NCBI RefSeq assembly: GCF_000004195.4
Contig: NC_030681.2
Location: forward strand, 135,300,506-135,364,505
Reading direction: 5' to 3'
DNA: 64,000 nt
Origin: Xenopus tropicalis
Taxonomy: Eukaryota; Chordata; Amphibia; Anura; Pipidae
The translations under genes were made by a program, and so were the position numbers. The notes beneath the pieces were generated by a model. The model saw nothing but the letters and a program-made list of their open reading frames with translations, was not told where the DNA came from and did no database searches. Every line of letters begins with the position of its first letter. The stretch's first letter is position 1. Below, one piece after another: positions 46,101-58,544 of the stretch.

Positions 46101-48932
46101 GTATACTTTTCTAATTTGTTTACTAGTGCACTGTAAATTGCTAGCCTCATAAATAAATGGCCAAATCACAGGTCTGGAACCCTTTTCCTCTGGGGATCAT
46201 GGCATCATCCTTTAAAGGAAAAGGAAAATCAATAGGGCTGCTAAGATGATTCTAGATGCTTACCTGCTACTCAGGGCTGGTGCTCCTCTTCTTCAAAAAT
46301 GGCACCAGTTGAGGTTATGCTTATTGGAGGTGCTGGAAGACTTCATCATATCAAAGGCTGTGTTACTTGCAATTGCTATTTTATGTAAAAAAGCCATCTT
46401 GTTGAAATGGAAGTCCACTGCAGCTCCATCCCTCACCTTTTGGAAAAAAAAATAGTTAATGATGTACTACCCAAACAAAAACTTTACATATCCATATACA
46501 GTATAAATATGGTGATTACAATTTATGTTTTTCTCCCATATCAGTCTGAAGGGACCTGAATAGCAGGCATTATCTGCCACTGTACGAGTGATGACAGTGC
46601 CATTTATGCTACTGCCATTGACATAAAGTAGTGTAACTGGATGTTTGAAGATGGGGCCTACTTTGATTTTATAATAGTACTAGATACTTAGATTTTACAA
46701 TATACTAATGCACAGCATAAGCTAAATACTTATTACTTAGAATTTTTGAGTTTTACCAGACCTATCCATGAATACAGAACAGGAACTGGGGAAGGCAGCA
46801 GAAACTTGTGCCTAGGGCTCAATGGTGGGAAGGCTCTAGGGCTCTAGTCACTTACCTCTGTTGCTTCTCTAACTCTAGCCCTGCAGATCCAGCAATGCAC
46901 TGACAAATGAAGGGGATGGGGGTTTCACCAGGAGTTTTTGGTGCAGCTCTTGATGCAGGCAATGAAATCAAATTTATCTCTGTGGATAATATAGAACTGT
47001 CTGTGTTCCAGACATTTCAGGCATAGGGGGTCACTACCTGGTAGATTTGGGTCTCATTATTAATGTATGAGGTAGTTGTACAAAGGATACAATCTCTTTA
47101 ATAAAGGTCTGAGGGTACATAAAGGTGATAAAAACAATGAGAGTCAGGCTTAAAGTTATCATTGGTAACATGATTGGCGCTGAAAAAAAAAAAGAATGAT
47201 CCCATTATTGAAATTAAAGGCAGGTTTTTGACTAAAATTGACTTATGTCATCCAATGTTGTTTGGATATTTATCTTTTCTGCATGTAGGAATCCCCTGTG
47301 AATGTGGACAGCTTAGAAAGGCTGTTGGAGAAATGGACATTCAAGTTGCTCAGTTGGCTACAGAAGTGAAATTTGTAAAAAATGGTATGTATAATTCACA
47401 TTTTCTAGACTGCTTGTCCATGTTGGGTTTTCCTGAAGAGCAAAAATGTCAATGTCGATTAAATGGCAAACATGGGAAGGCAGAAATGATGACATTTGAT
47501 TCTTACCTAATGCATGATCAGAGCAAGCTGGCTTGTGTGCAGTATATATATTTCCTATAGCTACCAATTATCATAATGGACAGCATTTTGTTAGCAATAT
47601 CCATATAAACAAATATAATTTTATAAAAATGGCAAATTTTGTAGTTTTGCTAAAAGCTATTGTTCTTAGGGAAAGCATTATGGCATTTCAGGCCAAAACG
47701 CTGATGTTACTAGTTATGTGCATTAACTTTTCATTTATCATCTGGTCTACATTTACATTATACTGCGAGGGGAATGTAAACAACCAACAACTTTATACTG
47801 TTTCATGCCCACAGTATTCCAGCATTCCATTTTTTTCTGTGCCCCCTGTTGTCCTGGGTAAATCTATGGCTGATTCCAGAGTTGCACTACACAGTGATTA
47901 GTGCACATTTTGTAGTAAGTTGTGCCTGCTAGTGTGCGGATGAGGAAAAACTCAGCCTGCACTTGACCCTAACCCACAAAACCTTAACATGAACCCACAA
48001 AATGTTGCCATTGTAGGACCTGCATCCAACTGTGTCTTTCCGCTCTGTTCACTATTTCTGTGCAAACCTTACGTTCCAAGACAGGGAATCTTCGGGAGCA
48101 GAGGAAGAGTGAACTTCCCCAGTATGACCTGCACCCAACCTAAAACCCACAATGGCTACCCAAATTTTAACCCTAACCCACCTAACCTAAGGGTAAACCC
48201 ATGGATCCTACAGGTTGTGGGTCAGCCCGCACATCACTAGTGCCTGCCATATAAGGTGCGGCATATCAGCTGGACATGGGCATACTTTTACAAACCCTTA
48301 CTTGTTGACTATTCAGTTGCAAATGCCCTGTAGGCCCCACTAACTATATATATCAAATAATTCCTTACTATATACTGTAAGTACTGGTGAGTTCAGTTGC
48401 TTTCTAAGTCCTGGGTCAGTATAATCTATGAATTGTATATAACCGACTGACATTTGAGATGTGCTTGAACTGATTTAATGTGCATTAAGGTTGTTATAGA
48501 AATACAAGTGCTCACTTTTCAGCACTGCCCTCCCCCGCAGTTGTTGCTGGAGTGCGAGAGACGGATACAAAAATCTACCTGCTGGTGAAGGAAGAGAAGA
48601 AGTACATTGATGCCCAGGACTACTGCCAGGGAAGAGGCGGGACCCTCAGCATGCCAAAGGATGAAACAACTAACAGTCTGATTGCCTCTTACATTAATCA
48701 AGCTGGCCTCTCAAGAGTTTTCATTGGGATCAATGACTTGGAAAGAGAAGGCCACTTTGTGTATTCAGATCGGTCTCCAATGCAGACCTTTAATAAATGG
48801 CGCCAGGGAGAACCCAACAATGCATATGATGAGGAAGACTGTGCTGAGATGGTTTCCTCCGGAGGATGGAATGATGTTTCCTGCCTCATCACTATGTATT
48901 TTATTTGTGAGTTTGATAAAGAAAATGTATAA
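37186..48932 (+). CDS. colec11: Collectin-11 (CL-K1), complete
   Basis: Secreted C-type lectin that binds fucose/mannose-type glycans and activates complement through MASPs. It also guides embryonic cell migration. Coding exons are 37186-37315, 38149-38220, 45318-45389, 45960-46013, 47289-47384 and 48541-48932, with phase-1 introns throughout, giving 271 residues, the length I recall for the human protein. Order of parts: signal peptide about 1-25, N-terminal Cys33 for oligomer disulfides, Gly-X-Y collagen about 41-112, Cys-Glu-Cys at 113-115, coiled-coil neck about 116-145, and C-type lectin domain about 150-271. The CRD has Glu-Pro-Asn at 232-234 (mannose/fucose type), Trp-Asn-Asp at 251-253 and cysteines 170, 242, 256 and 264. 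All calcium and sugar residues visible are intact. The ATG exon starts at an acceptor (37160), so an upstream non-coding exon exists. Intron 3 (7.1 kb) holds two MITEs. Confidence 0.97.
38325..38350. repeat. (TA)n microsatellite in colec11 intron 3
   Basis: Uninterrupted TA dinucleotides. Similar runs occur at 39041-39063 and 42519-42543. Confidence 0.9.
38487..39040. mobile_element. CAGGTATGGG-family MITE with two to three internal 113-bp units
   Basis: The ends CAGGTATAGGACCTG and GGATCCTATACCTG are TA-flanked. The interior carries the tandem block (TTATTATTACAGAGA with GAATCATTTAACCAT) in inverse orientation, repeated about every 113 bp. It lies in colec11 intron 3. Confidence 0.88.
39064..40849. 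other. colec11 intron 3, non-coding
   Basis: About 39175-39225 contains GCTGATGAAGGCTTGAG and GAAACGTTGATCAAAG, words common at ends of degenerate frog retroelements. No exon is recognised. Confidence 0.4.
40855..41255. mobile_element. CG-rich foldback element, copy 1 (colec11 intron 3)
   Basis: The left end GGCCCACATTTACTAATCC pairs with the right end GGATTAGTAAATGTGCCCC. Between them are long runs of CGTTTTTTTCG, GTCGCGAC and CGAAAAAATCGC words that fold back. A sibling is at 61011-61537. Target duplication is unclear. Confidence 0.82.
41256..43009. other. colec11 intron 3, non-coding, with a 16-G homopolymer
   Basis: A run of sixteen G lies at 42220-42235 and a (TA)n at 42519-42543. No exon is seen. 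Confidence 0.5.
43010..43420. other. Possible conserved non-coding element in colec11 intron 3
   Basis: This stretch is of balanced composition and high complexity, free of repeat words, with homeodomain-like TAAT cores (CGTAATACC, GTAATCAAGGC) and no sustained frame. It stands out from its repeat-rich surroundings. Conservation cannot be judged from one sequence, so this is a guess from texture only. Confidence 0.2.
43820..44630. mobile_element. CAGGTATGGG-family MITE with about five 113-bp internal units
   Basis: The left terminus CAGGTATGGGATCCC follows TA. The internal 113-bp unit repeats head to tail to about 44560. The distal half is shortened, ending around TTTTAGCAGACTAGG without a recognisable right terminus. 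Confidence 0.88.
47930..48239. mobile_element. hAT-like MITE in colec11 intron 6
   Basis: It runs TAGTGTGCGGATGAGG to CCGCACATCACTA with a perfect 8-bp duplication GTGCCTGC (47922-47929 and 48240-48247). Internal words are AACCCACAAAA and TGTGGGTCAGCC. A fragment of the same family is at about 37770-37870. Confidence 0.88.
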
Positions 48933-49243
48933 CCGTCTCACATTCAATTATGAAATACATATACCACTCAAATGTATTAGAGATGGCAAAAGTATTGCTT
49001 AACTGTAAACATCAAACAGCAAGTAAGATCCTTTAAGAACCACTAGCAGTGATGGATAACACAGTGTGGCAGACTGGAATGTTATTCTTATCTTTACTGT
49101 TAAAATATCTGTATCCTCTGGTATGAGGAGGGGGTTGAACTGGTGTCCCTCCATCTGCTGTGAACTTTATTTCTCAGCATCCGCTGTAAGATAATTCATG
49201 TATTTCACCAAGGGATAAGTGCAGCAGATGGGAGAGAAGCCTA

Positions 49244-49587
49244 AAGGTGGCCATACACGCACCGATATTATCGTACGAAACCTCGTTTCGTACGATAATC
49301 GGTGCGTGTATGGCATGTCGGCGAGTCGACCGATATCGCAGGAAGCTGCCGATATCGGACGACTCGCCGATCGGACAAGTTTGAAAATTTTGATCGGGCG
49401 CCATAGAAGGCGCCTGACCAAAATTCTCCCTTCAGAGCTGAATCGGCAGAAGGAGGTAGAAATCCTATTGTTTCTACCTCCTTACCTGCCGATTCAGCCC
49501 TGAATGGTGTGTGGCGGATCTTACGATGTTTCGTGCGACCGATGGTTGTACGAAACATCGTCGGATCGCCACGTGTATGGCCACCTT
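49244..49587. mobile_element. String-of-hairpins MITE, copy B, in the likely colec11 3' UTR
   Basis: The terminal repeats AAGGTGGCCATACACG and CGTGTATGGCCACCTT are perfect. TTAA is intact on the right and degenerate (CTAA) on the left. At least five internal palindromes follow one another, for example CGATTATCGTACGAAAC-type arms near 49262-49305, GGCGAGTCG with CGACTCGCC, GGCGCC, and GCTGAATCGGCAG with CTGCCGATTCAGC around an inner TAGAAATCC/TTTCTACC stem. It lies between the colec11 stop and the first AATAAA. Confidence 0.88.
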
Positions 49588-49620
49588 AAGCCCATCTTCA
49601 GGGTCCATGTGACAATTCTT

Positions 49621-49626
49621 AATAAA
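49621..49626 (+). terminator. colec11: Candidate polyadenylation signal of colec11 (AATAAA)
   Basis: This is the first canonical AATAAA after the colec11 stop codon, 689 bases downstream. A second lies about 20 bases further. Use of either would place the MITE at 49244-49587 in the mRNA. Confidence 0.45.
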
Positions 49627-49649
49627 GAAAGGGAAAAATAAATATCTGA

Positions 49650-52600
49650 AAATGCCTAAAATGAAATGAGAATTAGTAAATATAACAAAACATTGGCAAC
49701 ATATATTTTAAGGCCAGAAAGGGCAATGTAAAAAAGTTGTCAAGCTTGCACCAGGTCTAGTAACCCACAGCAACCAATCAGCAGGTAGCATGTGTTAATT
49801 AGCTGTTTGAAAGCAGCACTAAGGGGAATACGTATTAACTTACCTTGAGATTTTTTCATATGAAACACTCCCCAAAAAAACTTGTTGCATGTTTTCTGAT
49901 ATTGTTTCCTATAAAAACAATCTTTGAGCTGTAATAAAAATGCTCCTGCGTTACTATGGGTTATTAGAGCTAGGCAACATTTTTGCCTTTTATTACATTA
50001 CCCCTAATGTGTAAAGGGGTTGTTTGCCTTAAAATTAACTATTAACGTCATGTAAAAAATAATATTCTTACTAGCAGTATTTTTTGTATTTATTATTTTT
50101 TTGTGCTTCAGTTTTTAACAGTTTACCATTCTGTCTGGTCTCTTATTGGCCATGGCTTCTATGGTCACTGTACCAGGCAACCAGAACATAGATTAATTAT
50201 TTCAAGGGGAACTGCCCCTTCAAATATATATTTTTTCTTTTTGCTGTCTTAAATTTATAATTTCTGCTCATTGTATCTTCTATTAGATCTATTTTTCACC
50301 AGAACCCATATATCCATCTCATAATATACAACTGTATGGTCCCAATCAGACAGTTTCTAATCAGGTATTTTTGGACCTGGGCTGACCTACCAGCTAACCA
50401 GTGATTGCAGAATTCCTATTGTATTTTAGTACCTATTGGTGTAGGGTTGTCTCCTCAGATATGATCCTTGACTGCCTAGCACTGTAGGAGTTCTGCCACG
50501 TGGGGGTGGGAAAGTCAAATGAGGTGTTTACGCATATTTTTGATGGATGTTTTTCTTGAACGTAATAGCACATATTAACCAAGGTCCTATGGTACAGCCA
50601 GGGAACAGGATTTCAAAAGGCAAGGATATCACCTTGATACATGAGTGGGGGCTGCTTTCCTCTGAATAAGAATTCAACTGACTTTAATAATTCATCAACA
50701 TAACTGGTCTTAACTAAGGGCTGAAGAGCTCCTCCAGTATCTCATCATATATTAAAACAGATGGGAAAAGCTCCACTTCCCATAGAGCAGCATATACTAT
50801 TAGTAGAGAAAGTTATTATACTGCCTACAATGTTGGCTGTAAGACTGGCTCCCAACATGGAGTCCAAAGGAGTGAATGGGTGCAGTATGTATAGGGTGAG
50901 GGTGAAGGTTAATTGCTACCCTGGAGCTACAGCAGAGTAACTTCTGCTACAAATATTTGCATTCATGTTTATACATTTGTAAGATTTTGATTAGAGGCTT
51001 AGGGCAAGCTGGCACTGGCTGAGAATAGGGTGGCTTCAACCCATGAAGTCTGAAAGCCCAGAAATATCACATTACAGGAGTGGAACAAACAAACACTTTG
51101 CTGTCTCTTTCCTCTCTGTTAAATGTTCTTTATACCTTGCAATGTTACCTTAAGAGCATCTGTTTTTATCCCCATTAAAATATACCCGTAAAGAGCCAGA
51201 TATAGCACAACAGGACAAGCCCAGAGTGGAATCTAAACATTATTCATGTTTCCTTTCCGGCTCAGCTAGCTGGATCTGTTTGACATTCAGTCAAAACAAG
51301 TTAGTTTAGTTTTGTATTCCAAAAACCCGAAGTTTGCATACAGATAAAATGTCATTTTCCATTCTCGTGCTTTCTCTTACTCGTGTATTTCTTTTTTTGC
51401 ATCAACTGTTACAGGCTATCAGGGGATAAGTGGAATAGAAAGTAGTCTATTTCCATCCCGAGTAGATTTCTCTCTCAAAACAAGAACTGAAGCATTTTTA
51501 TCAAGTTAAAAGGCATGCTAATAGGAAATAGAAAGAGGCTGTAAATGAAATACTGTGTAACGTGCATGGATATGTATATATTTTTCTATCAATTTATACC
51601 TGATATCATGTTTTGCTTTCGGTAATCTCTAGGAAGTCATTGGCCTTATACTTCTTATTTTCTTAGGGTTCTCATTTTTTGAAGTGCTGCTTCCTGTCCT
51701 GAACTGATAATTACTAATTAATATCGCTTCTTCCGTTTTCTGATAAACAGCATGTGCAAATGAATAATACATTGATATTTATAAATATATATATACTGTA
51801 TATAAGGCTATTTAAGCAAACATTACCCATATCAAAATGCCATGTATACATGGTTGGCCTCTGAGTGTTTTGACCTGTTGGGTCCCACAGGGCACCATAA
51901 GGAAAGTGGCCATTATCCTTCTATATACACTGTAATACAAAATGATATTAAAATGTATTTTTAATACCAAAATACTTGTTAAAATCTACTATTTTTCAGG
52001 CAGGTAGATAAAGGGTCCATTATACTTTGTACATTGCTTTTCAGACTGTTGATGAGGGACAGTGCATTTGTTTGCACATGGTGCTATTTACCCTAAATCC
52101 AGCCCTGCTTGCATTAGTAAAAGCTGTAATTCTATTTTGGCCCCAGCATTCTACAGGCAAACCATCCTTTGCAGGGCAAGTAAAGCACTAAAGCTCTTCT
52201 GCTTCACAGGTACAGATGCTGAGTATATAGCATGTACAGATGAGAAAGGGAGTGTGAAGCTCACCTGGAAGGCAAACGGAGCCAACAGGCATCCAATCTC
52301 AACCCTTCATTGAACCCGGCAAGCACATTAGTACTAGCATTTCATCTGTTTCCCTAGCTTCATATAAGTGTCACCCCCAAAAAAGTTCTTTGCACAAGAG
52401 CAGGAAATATTTAAAAGTGTCCTTGTTTCCATAGTGCCTCTTTTTTAAAGCAAGCCAGAAATTCTGCTGGACAAGCACAATGCTTGGTACAGGGCAGGAG
52501 GGCTCTTGTAGGCTCTTGGGGTCTGAGCATTCTGTATGGGATTATATGGGTGGTGAGTCCTTTAGGCAAGGACTAGTTATTGTGACCAGTCAGGAACTGG

Positions 52601-54820
52601 ACAGGCAGGAGCAGGACAGATCGGCCTGAGTGGGATGAAGTGAGCAAAGGGACAAGATTAGGCAGTATAGACTCAGAACAAGGACTGGAGCAGGAACAGG
52701 AGCGAGGGCAGCATGAATTAAAGACAAGCCACCGTGTTTAAGCTATCAGAGGCCAATGTTCAGGCAAGGAAGTGAGGTCAAGGAAGGGTTTAAATAGGAC
52801 TCGGACAGCTCTGATTGGCTGACAAATAAGGCTGCTTGGTTGTGATGGCAGGGCAAGGCGAAACTTGAGAATAAACGAGGATGAGAGTAAATCAGAAACT
52901 CACAAGCTACTTTCCTGGCCTAATAGTTAAGGAGAATGGGCAGAAACCTGTAGGTTCCTGGCTTGAATTCCAGCTGATCCTAACACCATCACTCTGTAAG
53001 ATGGGAAAACAGTTAAGCTATGGTCATACACCCTTGCTTTCATTCATATAGACCCACGGGCTGTATATAGGAATACAAAGACCTGCAGCTTCCTCTCAAG
53101 AACATAGCGCTGAAAAGAGCTATATCCCCCCAGACTGCTTCTTAAGTGAGTGCTCTAGCACATGAACCCCGGAGAATAATATATTACCCCTATTGTTTGA
53201 TGTTCTTTTCTACATTGGTTTCTCCACATTTTTACATACAGTGCACATTTTAGATGCCTTTTTGTTCCTAAAACAAAACAAAAATACATTCTAATTATTG
53301 CTTACTTGTGAAGCACTATATTATTATCCAGCATTTTCTTTCTAAACATATGAATGCAATGGAGAGATATACTACATTTATCTTACACCAACTTTTACAA
53401 TTTTACCTAAAATATGTTACACACCTTTATAAATACTCCCCCTTTAATGTAAACCACCCACAAAAAATGTAATCAGTGAACATCCTATTTGGAATCTTTA
53501 AAAACCTGCCACTCCAAAGGTTGTTCAAAGGTTAACAGTAAGTAACAGCATCCCCTTAATCACTTAGGATTCCACTAATCCACTCGGTCCCCTCCCTCAA
53601 GAATTAACTTTGGCTCTTGGCTTACTGGGCATGCTCAGTTCTTCTCAGCTCAGGATACAAAACACACCCTCCAGTCTAGCAGCCAATAAAAAGATGGCAG
53701 TGCTGGCTGTATCCGTGCTGGAGAAATATATGTAATACAAATGGTGTGGTTTGGGTGGGGGAGATGCACCCAACTTTTATACAGGAAAATGTAGGGTTTA
53801 CATATCCTTTAAAGTAAGGGTTAAAAAAAAGTTATCTCATGGTTTATCATGTGAAAACATATGGCTGAGATTTAACTTTTCTCCTAATTCGGCTCCAGTT
53901 TTTTCCCACAGACTTCAATAGGCTTTTCACGTGATAAACTGTGAGATGTTTTTCAGAATTGAACTGAATCTGAATTGAGCCAAATCAGTCAGAGGCAGAA
54001 GAGAAAGGCAATTAATAAAAAAATGAATATTAAAATGAATATTAAAATGCTTAATGCAAATATGATTGGTTGCTAGGGGTTACTGATCTGTGGCAATGTG
54101 CGGCTGATTATAAATGCATCCAAATGTAGATTTCAATGTATTTCCCTTATTTGAGAAATCCTTGCCTGGGATCTTGACTGGCTCTCAGGCGCTTTACTAT
54201 AAATCAGTCCTGTGCACCTAGAGGCCTTAGAGCCTTCTAATGGATATGTATGGCCCCCAGCCTGCCACAGGGCTACATGGATGTCTCTTTTTGACATTGT
54301 TAATTTATTTTTTTGATGAGGCAGTTCAATCCTGTTAAATTCTCTGTGAGCAAATTTGGGGTGGGGTAAAAAAATAGAGAATTCGTCCATTACTCGTTTT
54401 GTTAATTTTTTGATGTTCGCCAAAGCCACTCTTTGTATTTAATTGGTAAGCTATTTAGGTTTCAAGGAGTTTAAATGATTAAGGTCAATTATTGCTGCTT
54501 ATCACCAAACTCAATTTTTTTTCTTTTGCCTCATCCCCATCCCTCGGAGGGAATGAGTCTGTACCACAAAGCTAAGATATTTTCTGCTAATGATGTATCC
54601 CTTCTAACAACTGCAGGAACAATTACCAAATAACAAACAGAGAAAAGCAACAACACCCTGATCATTTAAACTGTCTTAATTGTATCCTGTTAATTAATGA
54701 TATCCTAATTGATTTGTATTTGTACTGATAATGATATAAAATAATCAGCATTAAAGCCAATTAAATCAGTTTGCTTCCTGTGTGGGTTTTTAAGATATCC
54801 AGTGGAAACAAAATGCACCT
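49650..54820. other. Long intergenic stretch between colec11 and allc
   Basis: No exon, RNA gene or complete mobile element is recognised in 5 kb. About 54470-54790 is rich in homeodomain-type words (TTAATTAATGATATCC, CTAATTGATTTG) and could be regulatory, but that is a texture impression. Open frames at 52062-52313 and 54133-54429 resemble nothing. Confidence 0.4.
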
Positions 54821-55024
54821 ATGTATGTATGTATAACTTTATTTATAAAGCGCCACAAGGGTACACAACGCTGTACAATCTTACAAAATACAAAATTACA
54901 CACAGGGAGGACAAGTGTTATAATAAATAAATACAATAAATATATATAAATGCACAGGGAATAAGTGCCATGGGGTATGAGACACAGTAGGAAGGAGGTC
55001 CCTGCCCCGTAGAGCTTACAATCT
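54821..55024 (-). mobile_element. L3/CR1-type LINE 3' end or derived SINE, second copy
   Basis: Nearly identical to 25299-25503, in the same orientation and with the same (CATA)n tail. Confidence 0.7.
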
Positions 55025-55470
55025 CAGTGATATACCTATAACATTACCGGCTTAAGTGTCGTGTTAGTTGTGGCAAGCTTTCAAGAACTTCATCAAATAT
55101 TTCTTCACTGGTGATATTTTGCACTTGTGTATCTACATGGAATTAATAACTAAAATTGTTGGGTTTTTTTTTTTTATATTTTAAATGATTCGTCTTGCCT
55201 TACAGAAGCAGTAATTACTTATTCTCAACTCCTATGCCTAGTATGTTAGAGCTGGCAGCATAATAAATAAACAAAAAAAACCTTTAAAAGGTGAATATTT
55301 AAGTCCAGCATATATAGGGCCCTGCTAAATCTTGGATCAAGGACAATCACAGGCTAAGTTTAGCTTGATATATGAATAACTAAAGGGACTTTAGCCTACT
55401 CTAAGGCCCATGAAGTACCAGCAACACCACAATTATTCTTTACCTGGAATAAAAAACTTTTTCCTTAGTA

Positions 55471-55794
55471 CAGGGGCACACAAAGCAGATTGTCCACTTT
55501 CTTCTGCCTGTGTTTATAACCCAGGGATAGGAAAGTGGATCTGCTGTTGTGCCATGCTTCCTGTAGCTCCATTTACAGGCATTCCATCAGACTGTGGGGA
55601 GCTACATGAGCAGATACTGATGTGGAAACGTAAAGTATGCGTTTTCGTGTCAGTATCCATTGCATGTAGCTCCACATAGGCCAATGCAATGCTTGTAAAT
55701 GTCGCTACATAAAGGAGCGTGTGATAGCAGATCTACTTCCCTCCACATGGGTGAAAAACAGAGGAAAGTGGACAATCCACTTTGTGTGCCCCTG
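55471..55794. mobile_element. MITE with about 30-bp inverted ends (CAGGGGCACACAAAG)
   Basis: 55471-55500 is inverted at 55765-55794 (AAAGTGGACAATCCACTTTG and GTGCCCCTG). Internal palindromic pairs include GGAGCTACATG with CATGTAGCTCC and GAAACG with CGTTTTC. The CAGGGG ends resemble hAT, but the flanking 8-mers do not match, so the superfamily is open. Confidence 0.85.
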
Positions 55795-55799
55795 TCCAT

Positions 55800-58542
55800 A
55801 GCATTGAGTTATATAGGGGTTTGGAGTGGGTAGCTTAGTGGTACCCTCCAGAAACTTAAAGAGTGGTTGGAGACCTTTCTAAGCATTTTATCCCCTTGGC
55901 TAGCAAGCTACTTTTAATCTCCATCAAGGGGTTTTATGCCCTTTACCATTAACAGGGAATTACATAATCCCCCATTCCTTAAACTTTTTACAAGTGTAAA
56001 CTGGTTAGTAGTCATAGTAGTGATGTTGCTCATTAGTTGTGATGAGTTACAATTAAATAGGTTTCTGACTTGAACAAGATCTGAACAAGATAAATAATGA
56101 TGATAATTTATGTTGGGTTTTCAATCACAAAAGCATCAGGTAAAAGCAATGACATCAGGGTTTAGGTGTCCTAATTCATGGACCAAACTGAAAAGGCCAA
56201 AAGAAAGATTAAGACAATGAGCCTCGGTGAGATACTGTGCTACAGGTGAGTATCGCTTCCATGAAAATGGAATCCAGTAGGGTTTTTCATGTTTTTACTA
56301 TCTGCCACTGAACACATGTGGGGTGAGCATCCTTGCTTAAGCAATAAGTGACAGTGACATGCAAATGTATTGAAAAGTAGAGGGAAAATATTCCATACAT
56401 GTCTGTTTCTTCCAAACAGTCCTTACACACTCCAAAAACCTTCAGGCAGATTAACTGTCTCCTGATGACACTGACCCTACTAAGGGAATTAGCAAAGAAC
56501 TGAATCTATGAAGTTTATTAGTGAGCACTATTACATATACTGATCATAACAGGACAAAAACACAAAGGGGAATGAGCTAATTTAATCCCAAGGGGCTAAA
56601 ATAAATTCCTTTGTGACTGGTTAATCTTTTCTTCTTTTTCTTCTTGAATCAATATTCAGACTGGCCGCAGATCAACAACCTTGAGTCCATGCACAAGAAA
56701 TTTCCAAAAATGTCTGTAATTGCTGACATACACTTTCATGTAAGAATAATTTGTTCCTCAGCCCAAGACGGCCTTTCCCTTTCATATGAGGAAATCTGCA
56801 AACAGTCACTGATTGACTAACTGGTTAGGGATTGTGCCTTGCTCTGTTTGTTTAACCATTGTGACCATGTTGTGTGCAGACCTGGTCTCAGATACAACAG
56901 AGAGCAAAACACCAGAGAAAGGCAAAATCAAATATTAAGAACAATTTAAGTTGAAGACAGAAAGGGATTATTTTTATAGGACATCTGAGAAGAACTGATC
57001 ACAAGGTAAGAAGATATGAGAATATTGTGTAGTTGTAGTAGTATGACAAGTTTGGTTTGTAGACAGCTTGTTTTTTATGACACTTTCTACACTGCTATAA
57101 TGATACAATAAAAAGAAATGCCTAATTGCATTTGAAAGTTGTTACTTAACAAATAAATAGTGAATTATATGTTATTAAGTGAATCTGAAGCAACATTTAG
57201 AGGCTGATGAGTAACCCCTAAAGAGATCCAATAATACTTTAATACCAATAAAACACATAAAACACAATGATATCTGCTCCCCCTTGGTCTCACTGTATGC
57301 AGCAACATTATGTGGCATATAAATAAAGCATAAAGCTATGTAAAAATAGTGTGGAACTATAGCAGATCGTGCCAGTGTAATGCCATATTCTGCTGTGGAA
57401 AGTCCTACTCATGTATTTATAAAGGGTGCATTGTTTTCATGTGAATGTGCCTTATAAAACAACAGAGAATCACACTTGATTGATATAGTTCTCCGGAGTG
57501 CACTCTTTGATGATTTGTAAAGTTTGGAGGATGTGACGGAGCCTCTACTCTGTAGGATGAACCTATACACTGCTTAAAACAAAGATAAGACTTCACCAAC
57601 CAGTTTGTAAGTCACTTTTGATATATTCCCATGTATAAAGACCTGTTGGCTCAAAAAAAAGCTGCCTTAAAACTGGTGTTCAGTGCTATACTTGCCACAT
57701 ACTTGCCACACAGGCATCCGAACTTGCTCCATTTATTTCAGGGGGCCCCATTAGGATTAGAATGGTTAAAATATAATGCTCACCTCTTTATATATAAACC
57801 CAGGGCTGCTTTTGTAGGCAAGGTGGGAACATTATCATGGGTAAAAAAAAAAGAAAGTTGTGCTCACCACTAAATTTTAAACCATTAGGCGGGGGTACAA
57901 TGACACTGTGAGCACACAATTCATACAGACAGCAACAAGAGACCCTCTGCACTTACCTATTATGACTATATATAGGACAATAAGACATTCTGTGCATTAA
58001 GCTACCAAGAAATGCTATTTAAGCAAAACAGGGATTTTTTGCCCATATATTGCAATATACTGGCCAACTACGTCAAAGTCATCCCCACTCCGGCCAGTCC
58101 TACACTCAATTTATCTGATTCATTAAGAATTCTACTGCTTCATTATACATTTAACAAAGGGGCTGAGTTTTACCTGCAACTTACTTGCTATCAAGGTTAA
58201 AACCCTTGGGAAGGGTGGGAGCTACGACATGGAGCTGGCCACTGCTCCTGTATAAACTATAGCAGAAACGGGTGGGGGTGCAATGAGGCTGTGACCACCT
58301 GCGTACCAGCAGGTACCAGCGTACATGTTCCTCTGCCCTATTGTTTTTTTTCTTCCAAGATATTTGGCTTCACAAATGAACCATATTCAAGTGAACCATA
58401 TGCAAGGGTGATTTATACAGAGCCAAAGAAATACTGTATGGTAATGTTTGAACTGCTCTTGGGTCATGATCTTTTCAGGACTGACTTGGTCACATTAAAT
58501 ATTATTACATATTTTCATTTCAATGAATGTTTGTCCCTGTAG
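55800..58542. other. Region upstream of allc; possible 5' exon near 57005
   Basis: Around 56870-57005 the sequence ends GATCACAAG followed by GTAAGAAG, a strong donor at 57006. It could be the untranslated allc first exon, which must exist because the ATG exon begins at an acceptor. 57890-58200 contains GGATTTTTTGCCCATATATT, which I associate with a dispersed frog repeat. Nothing else is recognised. Confidence 0.3.
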
Positions 58543-58544
58543 CA

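Noticed and set aside
46246..46455. 69-codon Leu-rich frame inside a colec11 intron
   Set aside because: No family resemblance; it lies in an intron with no transcript support.
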